Both the position numbers and the translations under genes were made by a program. DNA of 64,000 nt from Pseudomonadota bacterium (GTDB lineage: Bacteria; Desulfobacterota; Desulfovibrionia; Desulfovibrionales; Desulfovibrionaceae): assembly GCA_023419375.1 (NCBI GenBank), contig JAEZYD010000010.1:70348-134347 (forward strand), in the 5' to 3' direction. How positions within the stretch are numbered: position 1 is the stretch's first letter; each line of letters opens with the position of its first letter. The notes beneath the pieces are model-generated. The model did not search any database. It was not told the origin of the DNA and worked only from the letters and a program-made list of their open reading frames with translations. Shown one piece after another: positions 43,170 to 50,885 of this stretch.

Positions 43170-44717
43170 TTAAAAAGGCCAGGCTGCGGTGGGGTTCCAC
43201 ACGGGCATGCCGAGCAGCGCGTACCATGGGGCCATAACGCAGACGCCGTAGGCGATGGCGATGAGCACGGCCACGGAACCCACCTTGGCGTAGTCAGAGG
43301 TAGAGAAAGTTTCTGTGCTGTGCGCGATGACAGCGGCGGTGATCTGGGTGGGCAGCAGGTAGGCGAAGGTATCGGTATCGCACACCAGCAGGGTAAAGGC
43401 CACGGGGTGCAGCCCAAGCTTGGGCGCCATGGCAAATACCACCGGGGCAAGCATGGCCACGGCAGCCACGTTGGAGAGCATGCCAAGGCGGATAATATGC
43501 GTGCCCACCATCATGGTCAGCACGGTCTGCCACCAGTTCATGCCCACAACCATGCTGTGGATGTGGTCGGCAAGCCACTGCGCCACGCCAGCCTGAGTCA
43601 TGGCGGTGGTCATGGTCATAGCGCCGCCCAGCAGCAAGAATGTGCCCCAGATGGTCTTTTGCTGCACGGCCTTCCAGGAGCAGGGCATCATGCCGGGGGC
43701 AAACAGCACCATCATGCCAACGAGGCCGATAACGCCCAGGGGCTGGCGGTGCAGTTCATAAATAAAGCTGCCCTTGCCCGTCACAAACATGAATCCGACC
43801 AGCAGAAAAATGCCCAGCAGGGTTTTTTCTGCGGTGCTCATGGGGCCAAGTTCTTTGTAGTTTTTTTCGATGGTGGCGGAGCCGCCCGCAATGGAGACGC
43901 AGTTGGTCTTGAAGTAGTAGCGCGTCCACCAGTTGGTCAGCACAAACATGCCCAGATACGGAAACTGCAGGAGCATCCAGTTGAGGAAGTTGATGTTGGT
44001 GAAGCCGTTCTTTTCAAAAATACCCACCAAGATCATGTTGGGCAGATGGGCAGTCATGATGAACATGCCGCAGATCATGGAGCCGTAAACCAGAGACTGG
44101 ATGACAAGGGCCTTTTTGGCGGCGCGTTCTTCGGGCGTGTCACCCAGCAGATTGCAGATGCCCTGCACCACGGGCAGCAGGGTGGCGGCGCGGGCGTTGG
44201 CCGCAGGCACCAGAAAGCCCAGAACAATGTTCACGAAGAACATGCCCCAGATAACCCGGCATACGGACGAAGCCTTGAAGCGGGCCAGAATGCCCAGAGC
44301 GATGCGACGGTCAAGGCCAATGAGCTGCATGACCGCTGCCACCATGAAGGCAAACAGACACAGCCAGATAACGTGGTCGGTGAATCCGGCAAAAATGATC
44401 GCCATGGGCGGCTTGCCGTTGTTCCAGGGCAGAGCCTGGGTGATCAGCAGCATGGTGGGAATGGAAATACCGGTCACGCCTGCGGGCATGGCCTCGCTGA
44501 CCCACATGATGCTCGCCCACACCACAATACCCAGAACGGCCATGCCGTTGTGCGTCAGCCCGTCAAATGGGGGAATCACATTCCACAGCAGAAAAAACGC
44601 AACCCATGCCAGGGCAAAGCCCGTGAAAGCGCGCAGGGGATTTTTGCCCCTATTACGAATATTTTCACAAAGATAGCCCAAAAAAGACCGCCCTGCGGCG
44701 GAAGGAACCTGTGTCAT
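43170..44717 (-). CDS. DASS/SLC13-type anion carrier
   Basis: A 515-residue membrane protein with ~12-13 hydrophobic segments, only distantly like the carrier at 22938. LVPAANARAATLLPVVQG and LGMLSNVAAVAMLAPVVFA occupy the positions of the two family SNT-type motifs, with diverged residues, which suggests a different substrate (a di- or tricarboxylate, sulfonate or other organic anion). The N-terminal ~30 residues are cytoplasmic and basic. It is the first gene of a four-gene operon with the AprA-like and AprB-like genes and the Crp/Fnr regulator; the gap to the next gene is 30 bases. Confidence 0.82.
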   Translation of the reverse strand: MTQVPSAAGRSFLGYLCENIRNRGKNPLRAFTGFALAWVAFFLLWNVIPPFDGLTHNGMAVLGIVVWASIMWVSEAMPAGVTGISIPTMLLITQALPWNNGKPPMAIIFAGFTDHVIWLCLFAFMVAAVMQLIGLDRRIALGILARFKASSVCRVIWGMFFVNIVLGFLVPAANARAATLLPVVQGICNLLGDTPEERAAKKALVIQSLVYGSMICGMFIMTAHLPNMILVGIFEKNGFTNINFLNWMLLQFPYLGMFVLTNWWTRYYFKTNCVSIAGGSATIEKNYKELGPMSTAEKTLLGIFLLVGFMFVTGKGSFIYELHRQPLGVIGLVGMMVLFAPGMMPCSWKAVQQKTIWGTFLLLGGAMTMTTAMTQAGVAQWLADHIHSMVVGMNWWQTVLTMMVGTHIIRLGMLSNVAAVAMLAPVVFAMAPKLGLHPVAFTLLVCDTDTFAYLLPTQITAAVIAHSTETFSTSDYAKVGSVAVLIAIAYGVCVMAPWYALLGMPVWNPTAAWPF

Positions 44718-44740
44718 ATACCTACCCCACGATAAAAGAA

Positions 44741-44766
44741 TGTCAGTACGCGCGTGGGCACTGACA
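44741..44766. promoter_or_regulatory. Inverted repeat upstream of the anion-carrier operon
   Basis: TGTCAGT (44741-44747) and ACTGACA (44760-44766) are exact complements 12 bases apart, 24 bp before the carrier start codon. It may be an operator, possibly for the operon's own Crp/Fnr regulator, although the spacing is wider than usual for that family, or a leader hairpin. Confidence 0.45.
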
Positions 44767-44914
44767 CTAGGTTAGTTTGTTCTTCCATTCCATGTGCTGG
44801 ATGATAATTCGGAGAAAAATATTTTGGCTTGCCTGTAGGCTTTGCGGCAATTTTAAAGGCTGAAAAGTCATCTGGCGGCTACAACAACTTACTGAATTAC
44901 TATGTAAATACCGC

Positions 44915-44953
44915 AAAAAATAGAGCAGCCCGCACCCAGTGCCCCGGCTGCTC
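44915..44953 (-). terminator. Rho-independent terminator of mqnA
   Basis: Arms GAGCAGCC (44923-44930) and GGCTGCTC (44946-44953) are followed on the minus strand by TATTTTTTGC. On the plus strand a ten-T run follows shortly after, so it could work both ways. Confidence 0.8.
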
Positions 44954-45019
44954 CATGCCTATTTTTTTTTTGCCTTGCGGCAAAAATTTTTTTCAGGTGA
45001 AAATACCCGCCGCGCAAAA

Positions 45020-45871
45020 TTACAGTTTGAAAAACTCCAGGGCCGGGGCCTTGGCGATCATGCCCGCATCTGCCAGCATTTGATAAAAAAGGCTCAAGCC
45101 GCGTTGTTCTTCCTTGCCCAGGGTGTAAACAAGGCCCTTGCTGTAGTAGAAGGCCAGCTCCTCGCGTGAGAGGGGGCAGCCGTGGGCCGTGAGGTCGAGG
45201 ATCACGTCCATATGCTCAAGACCCCAGTCGCGGCCCTGCCGCAGCAGCGCGCCGGGGTCGCTGGTAAAGAGCTTTGCCTCGGCGGCGGCGCGGCTGACAA
45301 CCCAGAGGCCGAAAATAAAGGGCAGGCCCGTCCAGTCGCGCCACGCCTCAGCCAGGTCGAGGCGGTGGGGATACTCGGGGTGGTTGCGCAGGCGCAGGGC
45401 TTCATCGCCAATGGCCAGAAAGGCCACGGGCGGGTTTTTGCCGCGCAGGGCCGGGGTCACCTGGCCTGTGGTGAAGGTGACGTTGAGTTTGAACCTGTCG
45501 CGCATGATGAGGCGCAGCAGGGCCACCGAGGTATGCGTTTCGCCGCTGATGAGGATTTCCTGCCCTTCAAGCTGGTCAAAGGGCACGCGCGAGAGCAGCA
45601 GCACGCTCATGACCGGGCCGTGAGAGCCGATGGAGAGGTCTTCCACAAGCTGGTAGCGCTCCGGGCGGCTGGCGTATTCAAAACACGAGCAGGATGAAAC
45701 GTGCAGTTCGCCGCGCGCCATCATGGTGTTGAGCAGGGCTGGCGGGCCGGAAACAAGCTCGTAATCGTGGGGCAGAATGCCGGCTTCCAGCGGGTGATAG
45801 ATGGGCAGTACGTTGAGATAGCCAATGCGGCCCATGCGCAGTACGGGGGGAGTTTTCTTTTGCTCGGTCAT
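45020..45871 (-). CDS. mqnA: Chorismate dehydratase MqnA
   Basis: A 283-residue enzyme of the futalosine menaquinone pathway that dehydrates chorismate to 3-enolpyruvylbenzoate. It has a periplasmic-binding-protein-like fold: RMGRIGYLNVLPIYHPLE (~11-28), VSSCSCFEYA (~57), SIGSHGPVMSVLLLS and GETHTSVALLRL are characteristic. The start at 45871 gives a family-like length; the longer frame to 45931 reaches the stem of the upstream terminator and is less likely. It is separated from mqnC by a strong hairpin, so it probably has its own promoter. Confidence 0.88.
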   Translation of the reverse strand: MTEQKKTPPVLRMGRIGYLNVLPIYHPLEAGILPHDYELVSGPPALLNTMMARGELHVSSCSCFEYASRPERYQLVEDLSIGSHGPVMSVLLLSRVPFDQLEGQEILISGETHTSVALLRLIMRDRFKLNVTFTTGQVTPALRGKNPPVAFLAIGDEALRLRNHPEYPHRLDLAEAWRDWTGLPFIFGLWVVSRAAAEAKLFTSDPGALLRQGRDWGLEHMDVILDLTAHGCPLSREELAFYYSKGLVYTLGKEEQRGLSLFYQMLADAGMIAKAPALEFFKL

Positions 45872-45930
45872 GGGGCGGAGTACCTTTTGCCAGGGGCAAA
45901 GCCGATGGGCGGAATTTGAATATGCGGCCA

Positions 45931-45963
45931 AAACGCGTTTCCGGGGGCGAACCCCCGGAAACG
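45931..45963 (-). terminator. Hairpin with UUCG loop after mqnC
   Basis: A 12-bp perfect stem (45936-45947 with 45952-45963) read on the minus strand closes on a TTCG tetraloop and is followed by CGTTTTGG. It is very stable, with a short T run, 25 bases past the mqnC stop. Confidence 0.75.
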
Positions 45964-45988
45964 TGGAATTTACAGTGCGTCGGAAGCC

Positions 45989-47119
45989 TTACACTTCAGG
46001 CTGGGGAACCACGGGCGTGTAGTCCATGGTGCGCTGCACAGGGGTAAAGCCCGCCGTGCGGATGACCTTGTGGATGTCGCTGCGGTTCATGTGGAAGGAA
46101 ACCCCGGCTGCGGCCACCACGTTTTCTTCAATCATCAGCGAGCCGAAGTCGTTGGCGCCGTAGAACAGGGCCAGTTGGGCCACCTGCGGCCCCATGGTCA
46201 CCCACGAGGCCTGAATGTTGGCGATGTTGTCCAGCACCAGACGCGAGACTGCCAGCAGGCGCAGGTAGGCGGGCGCGGGCAGCGGGTCAACGTCAATGCG
46301 CGTGTGCGCTGGCTGGAATGTCCACGGAATAAAGGCTGTGAAGCCGTGGGTGCGGTCCTGCACCTCGCGCACGGCAAAGAGGTGATCCAGCCTGTGGGCG
46401 GGTTCTTCCTCATGGCCGAACATCATGGTGGCGGTGGTGCGCAGGCCCAGCTTGTGGGCTTCTTCCATGACGCCGAGCCACTGCTCGGCCGTGCATTTGT
46501 TGGGCGAAACCTGGGCGCGCACGCCCGTGTGCAGAATCTCCGCGCCGCCGCCGGGCAGGGAATGCAGGCCTGCCTCTTTCAGACGGCGCAGCACTTCCGT
46601 TACGGAAAGACCGAACTTCTCCGCCCAGAAGAAAATCTCCGGCGGCGAAAAGGCGTGGATGTGCAGTTGCGGCCATGTGGCCCGCATCCAGTGCAGCAGG
46701 TCTTCGTACCATTCCAGGGGCAGGTCGGGGTGGTGCCCGCCCTGGAGCAGCACCTGGGTGCCGCCGAGGGCAAGGGTCTCCTCGATTTTCTGCGCCATTT
46801 CCTCCCGGCTGATGACATAGCCGCCGTCCTGATCGGGCGCGCGGAAAAAGGCGCAGAAGCGGCAGGCGCACACGCACACGTTGGAATAGTTGATGTTGCG
46901 GTCGCCCACGTAGGTGACAATGGGTTCCGGGTGCAGACGCAGACGCATGGCATGGGCCAGTTGGGCAAGCGTGTGGAGGCTGGCCTTGTAGTACAGGGCT
47001 TCGGCGGCGGCGCGGTCAAGGCGCTGGCCGCTGGCGGCAAGGGCTGCGGCCTGGCGCACGTCTTCAAATTCTGCGCCCTGTTCGTCAAAGGGGCTGTGCG
47101 CGGGGAAAAACGTACTCAC
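45989..47119 (-). CDS. mqnC: Cyclic dehypoxanthinyl futalosine synthase MqnC
   Basis: A 376-residue radical SAM enzyme that cyclises dehypoxanthine futalosine. C82-x3-C86-x2-C89 (CVCACRFC) binds the catalytic cluster. NINYSNVC before it and QGGHHPDLPLEWYEDLL after it are MqnC signatures, along with PGGGAEIL and TMMFGHEEE. The ATG overlaps the mqnE stop (ATGA at 47116-47119), so translation is coupled. Together with mqnA, mqnE and mqnD this supplies most of the pathway. Confidence 0.94.
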   Translation of the reverse strand: MSTFFPAHSPFDEQGAEFEDVRQAAALAASGQRLDRAAAEALYYKASLHTLAQLAHAMRLRLHPEPIVTYVGDRNINYSNVCVCACRFCAFFRAPDQDGGYVISREEMAQKIEETLALGGTQVLLQGGHHPDLPLEWYEDLLHWMRATWPQLHIHAFSPPEIFFWAEKFGLSVTEVLRRLKEAGLHSLPGGGAEILHTGVRAQVSPNKCTAEQWLGVMEEAHKLGLRTTATMMFGHEEEPAHRLDHLFAVREVQDRTHGFTAFIPWTFQPAHTRIDVDPLPAPAYLRLLAVSRLVLDNIANIQASWVTMGPQVAQLALFYGANDFGSLMIEENVVAAAGVSFHMNRSDIHKVIRTAGFTPVQRTMDYTPVVPQPEV

Positions 47120-48255
47120 TGGCGCGCCTCCGTGGATTCGTCGTTCAGGGTATTGAAGGTGGCGTTGCGCCGCACCGGGGTAAAGCCCGATTCGCGGATA
47201 AGGTGCTCAAGTTCCTCAATGGTCATGCCCTGAGCGGACTGCGCGCCCGCCATGTGACCGATGCGCTCTTCAATGATGGTGCCGTCCAGATCGTCCGCGC
47301 CGTACCACAGGGCCACGGGGGCCAGCTTGGGGGCCATCATGATCCAGTAGGCCTTGAGGTGGGGGATGTTGTCGAGCATGAGGCGTGAAACAGCCACAGT
47401 GCGCAATTGATCCAGCCCGCGCTGGGGGCCGACCTTGTCTTCCGGCAGCTTGAGGCGGCTGTGATCCGTAAGGAAGGGCAGGGGAATAAAACAGGTAAAG
47501 CCGCCGCTCTTGTCCTGCTGCTCGCGCAGGCGGCAGAGGTGGTCGATGCGGTGTTCGTATGATTCAATATGCCCAAACAGCATGGTGCAGTTGGTGGCAA
47601 TACCGAGGCTGTGAGCCTCGCCCTGAATGCGCAGCCATGCCTTGGCATCGGCCTTGTGCGGGCAGATCTGCGGGCGCAGATCTTCATCAAAAATTTCTGC
47701 GCCGCCGCCGGGCATCATCACAAGGCCCGCGTTCTGCAAGCGCTTGAGCACCTCAAGGGTGCTGATGCCTTCAAGGCGCGCAAAATGTTCAATTTCTACG
47801 GCGGTAAAGGCCTTGACCGGCAGGTTGGGGTTGAAGGCCCGCACCGCGCGGATCATGTCTTCAAACCATGCAAGGGGGCGCGTGGGGTGGCAGCCGCCCA
47901 CAATGTGCAGCTCGTCCAGATGCAGGGGGGTCGCGTCTGCGGCGCGCAGGCGGGCCAGCACGTCATCGAGGCTCATGGCAAAGGCGCCCGGCTCGTCCTC
48001 CCTGTCGCGGCGGAAGGCGCAAAAGGTGCAGCCGTTGACGCACACATTGGTATAGTTGATCTGCCGGTTGACCACATAAAAGGCCTTGTGGCCGTGCAGG
48101 CGGCAGCGCACGTGCAGCGCAAGAGCGCCTACTGCGGTAATATCGGGGCAGTTGAACAGTGTCAGCCCGTCTTCGGGCGAAAGCCGCTCCCCGGAGAGCA
48201 TCTTTTCGCGGATAGACGAAAGGCCCAGTGCGGCGTAGTATGTTGCGTCTAGCAT
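47116..48255 (-). CDS. mqnE: Aminofutalosine synthase MqnE
   Basis: A 379-residue radical SAM enzyme that joins 3-enolpyruvylbenzoate to SAM to give 6-amino-6-deoxyfutalosine. C72-x3-C76-x2-C79 (CVNGCTFC) is the cluster site. QINYTNVC, LHIVGGCHPTRPLAWFEDMI and PGGGAEIFDEDLR are characteristic. The start at 48255 has AGGA 7 bases upstream; the ORF extends upstream to 48285 but lacks a site there. It is divergent from mqnD across 84 bp and overlaps mqnC. The nucleosidase step (MqnB/MTAN) is not encoded in this window. Confidence 0.94.
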   Translation of the reverse strand: MLDATYYAALGLSSIREKMLSGERLSPEDGLTLFNCPDITAVGALALHVRCRLHGHKAFYVVNRQINYTNVCVNGCTFCAFRRDREDEPGAFAMSLDDVLARLRAADATPLHLDELHIVGGCHPTRPLAWFEDMIRAVRAFNPNLPVKAFTAVEIEHFARLEGISTLEVLKRLQNAGLVMMPGGGAEIFDEDLRPQICPHKADAKAWLRIQGEAHSLGIATNCTMLFGHIESYEHRIDHLCRLREQQDKSGGFTCFIPLPFLTDHSRLKLPEDKVGPQRGLDQLRTVAVSRLMLDNIPHLKAYWIMMAPKLAPVALWYGADDLDGTIIEERIGHMAGAQSAQGMTIEELEHLIRESGFTPVRRNATFNTLNDESTEARQ

Positions 48256-48339
48256 ATCTGAATCCTGTGCATGGATTGGGGGCAAAATGCCGCTCGCAGA
48301 TTAAGCCCCGCCGCCGCACACTGTCAACGTGAGGAAAAA

Positions 48340-49185
48340 ATGTCTGCCTTGCCGCCGCCAAATCTGTCATTCGGTCTTTCGCCCTGCCCCAACGATACCT
48401 ATATTTTTCATGCCATGCTGCACGGGCTGGTGCCTGTTCCCGCGCCTATCACCCCGCATATGGCCGATGTGGAAGAACTGAACAATCTTGCCCGGCAAAA
48501 GGCGCTGGACGTCACCAAGATGTCGCTTGGCGCAACCACAGAGATCATGCAGGATTATGCCCTGCTGTCTTCGGGCGCGGCGCTTGGCTGGGGCTGCGGC
48601 CCCCTTGTGGTGGCGCGCAAAAACCTCAAGCCCGAAGACTGGCGCAATGCCACCGTGGCGGTGCCCGGCCTGCTGACTACGGCCAACCTGCTGCTGACCC
48701 TGCACGGGGGTTTTCAGGGGCCGCGCAAGGAAATGCTGTTCAGCGACGTTATGTCTGCCGTGAGCAATGGCGAGGCTGATCTTGGCCTGATCATCCACGA
48801 GGGGCGCTTTACCTACGCGCGTCAGGGGCTTGTAAAACTGCTTGATCTCGGGCAGTGGTGGGAGGCGGAGTTTTCTCTGCCGCTGCCGCTGGGTGCCATT
48901 GCCGTGCGGCGCGACCTGCCCATACCCCTTGCCCGGCGCGTGCAGAATACCATTACTGCCAGCCTGGCTTACGCCAACGCGCACCCCGATGATTCGCGCG
49001 AATTTATCCGTTCGCATGCGCAGGAAATGGAAGAAAGCGTCACCAGCGCCCACATCAAGACCTTTGTAACGGATTTCAGCCTTGATCTCGGCCCGGCGGG
49101 CCGTGCAGCTATTGAAGCTCTTGTGGGGCGTGCCGCAGATATCATGGGCAAAACGCTGCCTTCTGAAGGCTTGTTTTTGCGTTAG
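48340..49185 (+). CDS. mqnD: 1,4-dihydroxy-6-naphthoate synthase MqnD
   Basis: A 281-residue enzyme that cleaves cyclic dehypoxanthinyl futalosine to 1,4-dihydroxy-6-naphthoate. It has a periplasmic-binding-protein-like fold: LSFGLSPCPNDTYIFHAML (~9-27), DVTKMSLGA, VAVPGLLTTANLLL and LGLIIHEGRFTY (with the active-site His) are diagnostic. The start at 48340 has GAGG 5 bases upstream. It is transcribed away from mqnEC, with the shared 84-bp gap holding both promoters. Confidence 0.94.
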   Translation: MSALPPPNLSFGLSPCPNDTYIFHAMLHGLVPVPAPITPHMADVEELNNLARQKALDVTKMSLGATTEIMQDYALLSSGAALGWGCGPLVVARKNLKPEDWRNATVAVPGLLTTANLLLTLHGGFQGPRKEMLFSDVMSAVSNGEADLGLIIHEGRFTYARQGLVKLLDLGQWWEAEFSLPLPLGAIAVRRDLPIPLARRVQNTITASLAYANAHPDDSREFIRSHAQEMEESVTSAHIKTFVTDFSLDLGPAGRAAIEALVGRAADIMGKTLPSEGLFLR

Positions 49186-49326
49186 CGATCAGGGTAAATC
49201 CAGCCCCGAACCCTTTTGCCTCCCGGTTTCGCGTGTTGCGGCGCGGACGAAACAAGTTTTACCCCGGTTTTCCGGGCTGCACTGGCGTTGGCTCTGCCCG
49301 CGTCATGGATCACCTGCGAGAGACGT

Positions 49327-50733
49327 ATGTTTGAAAAATACTTTTCATTTTCCGAGGCCCGCCGGTTTTATTCGGTGGGTCTGCCCATCTTCATAGCCCA
49401 GCTTTCACAGACGGGCATGACCTTTGCCGACACGGCCTTCGCCGGGCAGTACAGCGCCGAACACATGGCGGCTGTTGCCGTGGGCGGCAGCGTGTGGATG
49501 CCTGCGGCCCTGCTCGGCATCGGCTGCCTATTGGCGCTTTCGCCCTTGAGCGCGCAGCTTGTTGGCTCCGGGCGGGCTGACCGTGCGGCGCACCTGCTGC
49601 GTCAGGGCTTGTGGCTCACTCTGGGAATGAGCATTGTGCTCATGACCTTTTTTTATGTGGTTTCGCTCCACATGGACGCTTTTGGCCTTGAGCCGGAGCT
49701 GGCGCGGATTTCCGGCGGATTTTTGCGAGCCATGCTCTGGGGGCTGCCGGGATTTCTGTTTTTTGTGAACCAGCGCAGCTTTCTTGAAGGATTTGCCCGC
49801 ACGCGTCCGGCCATGATTATCGGTCTGTTGGGCCTCATAGTGAACGTGCCCTGCAACTACATATTCATCTACGGCAAGTTCGGTTTTCCGGAGCTTGGCG
49901 GCGTGGGCTGCGGCGTGGCCTCTGCCATCAGCTTCTGGTTTATGGGCCTGTGCATGCTGTATTATCTGCGCCGCGACCCGCAGTATAAATGCTTGGGGCC
50001 GCTGTTTGCACCCCTGTTCCGCGGCGGCAGCCCTTGCGGGCCGCGCTTTGACGGCGCTCTGATCTTGCGCGTGTTCCGTATTGGCTTTCCCGGAGCGCTG
50101 GCCCTGTTTTTCGAAGTTTCGCTCTTTGCCCTCAGCGCTATTTTGCTCGCTCCTTTGGGGACGGTCATGGTGGCTGGGCATCAGATTGCCCTCAACTTTG
50201 GGGCGCTGGCCTTTATGGTGCCGCTTTCCATCAGCATGACTGCCACAATTCGCGTTGGGCGCTGTCTCGGGGCGCAGCAGGTTGAGCGCGCCAAGGTAAT
50301 TGCCCGCACGGCCCTGACCCTGAGCGTTGTTTTTGCACTGTTCATTGCCAGCTTTACGGTGCTGTTCCGCCACGGCATTGTTGCCATCTACACCGAAGAC
50401 ACGGCTGTGGCAGCTCTGGCAATGCACCTGCTGCTCTATCAGGCCGCCTACCAGATTGTGGATGGCTTGCAGGTGACGGGCATAGGCATTCTGCGCGGGC
50501 ACAACGATACGCGTGTTATTTCGGTGATATGCTTTACGGCCTACTGGATCATTGGGCTGCCGCTGGGCTTTGCGCTGGCGCGTACAGACCTTCTGGTTCC
50601 GGCTTTGGGCGCTACCGGGTTCTGGATTGCCTACATCGTGGCTCTGGGATTCGGGGCGGCATGTTACCTTTGGCGCGTGCGCTATCTTCATGCGCTTGCG
50701 CCAGAAGACATGCTCCAGCGCGTGAAGCGTTAG
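49327..50733 (+). CDS. MATE-family multidrug/cation antiporter
   Basis: A 468-residue inner-membrane exporter with 12 hydrophobic helices in two halves of the NorM/DinF superfamily. LPIFIAQLSQTGMTFADTAFAGQYSAEHMAAVAVGGSVW is rewritten here as key parts: LPIFIAQ near residue 17, DTAFAG near 34 and the second-half VAGHQIALNFG. Family members use Na+ or H+ gradients to expel cationic drugs or metabolites; the substrate is unknown. The start at 49327 has GAGAG upstream and leaves helix 1 at the N-terminus. Confidence 0.88.
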   Translation: MFEKYFSFSEARRFYSVGLPIFIAQLSQTGMTFADTAFAGQYSAEHMAAVAVGGSVWMPAALLGIGCLLALSPLSAQLVGSGRADRAAHLLRQGLWLTLGMSIVLMTFFYVVSLHMDAFGLEPELARISGGFLRAMLWGLPGFLFFVNQRSFLEGFARTRPAMIIGLLGLIVNVPCNYIFIYGKFGFPELGGVGCGVASAISFWFMGLCMLYYLRRDPQYKCLGPLFAPLFRGGSPCGPRFDGALILRVFRIGFPGALALFFEVSLFALSAILLAPLGTVMVAGHQIALNFGALAFMVPLSISMTATIRVGRCLGAQQVERAKVIARTALTLSVVFALFIASFTVLFRHGIVAIYTEDTAVAALAMHLLLYQAAYQIVDGLQVTGIGILRGHNDTRVISVICFTAYWIIGLPLGFALARTDLLVPALGATGFWIAYIVALGFGAACYLWRVRYLHALAPEDMLQRVKR

Positions 50734-50799
50734 AACGGCAGCATCGCATTATCCCACGCGTCAGAACGTTTTTTTCTGCTGACGTGACTGGTACGAGCG

Positions 50800-50840
50800 T
50801 AAAAAGAGGCGCAGACGGGCAAAGCCCGCCTGCGCCTCTT
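50800..50840 (-). terminator. Rho-independent terminator of the pseudoreceiver-TPR gene
   Basis: A 17-bp stem with one mismatch (50804-50820 with 50824-50840) and an AAA loop is followed on the minus strand by TTTACG. On the plus strand no T run follows. Confidence 0.82.
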
Positions 50841-50885
50841 CAATACTGGCTACGTGGTGGAGAAATACCGTCAGGCCGTTAGCTG

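Larger units (their letters stand above)
44718..45019. other. Control region of the AprAB-like operon
   Basis: 302 bases holding, on the minus strand, the mqnA terminator, a second hairpin with T-rich arms (44967-44986) and the promoter zone of the anion-carrier operon, with a dyad at 44741-44766. No gene is supported. Confidence 0.55.

Noticed and set aside
40833..44735. A 1300-codon open frame antisense to the AprAB-like operon
   Set aside because: It is a GC-driven shadow: composition is His/Gly/Ala-rich with no domain, and the opposite strand encodes clear enzymes with ribosome sites.
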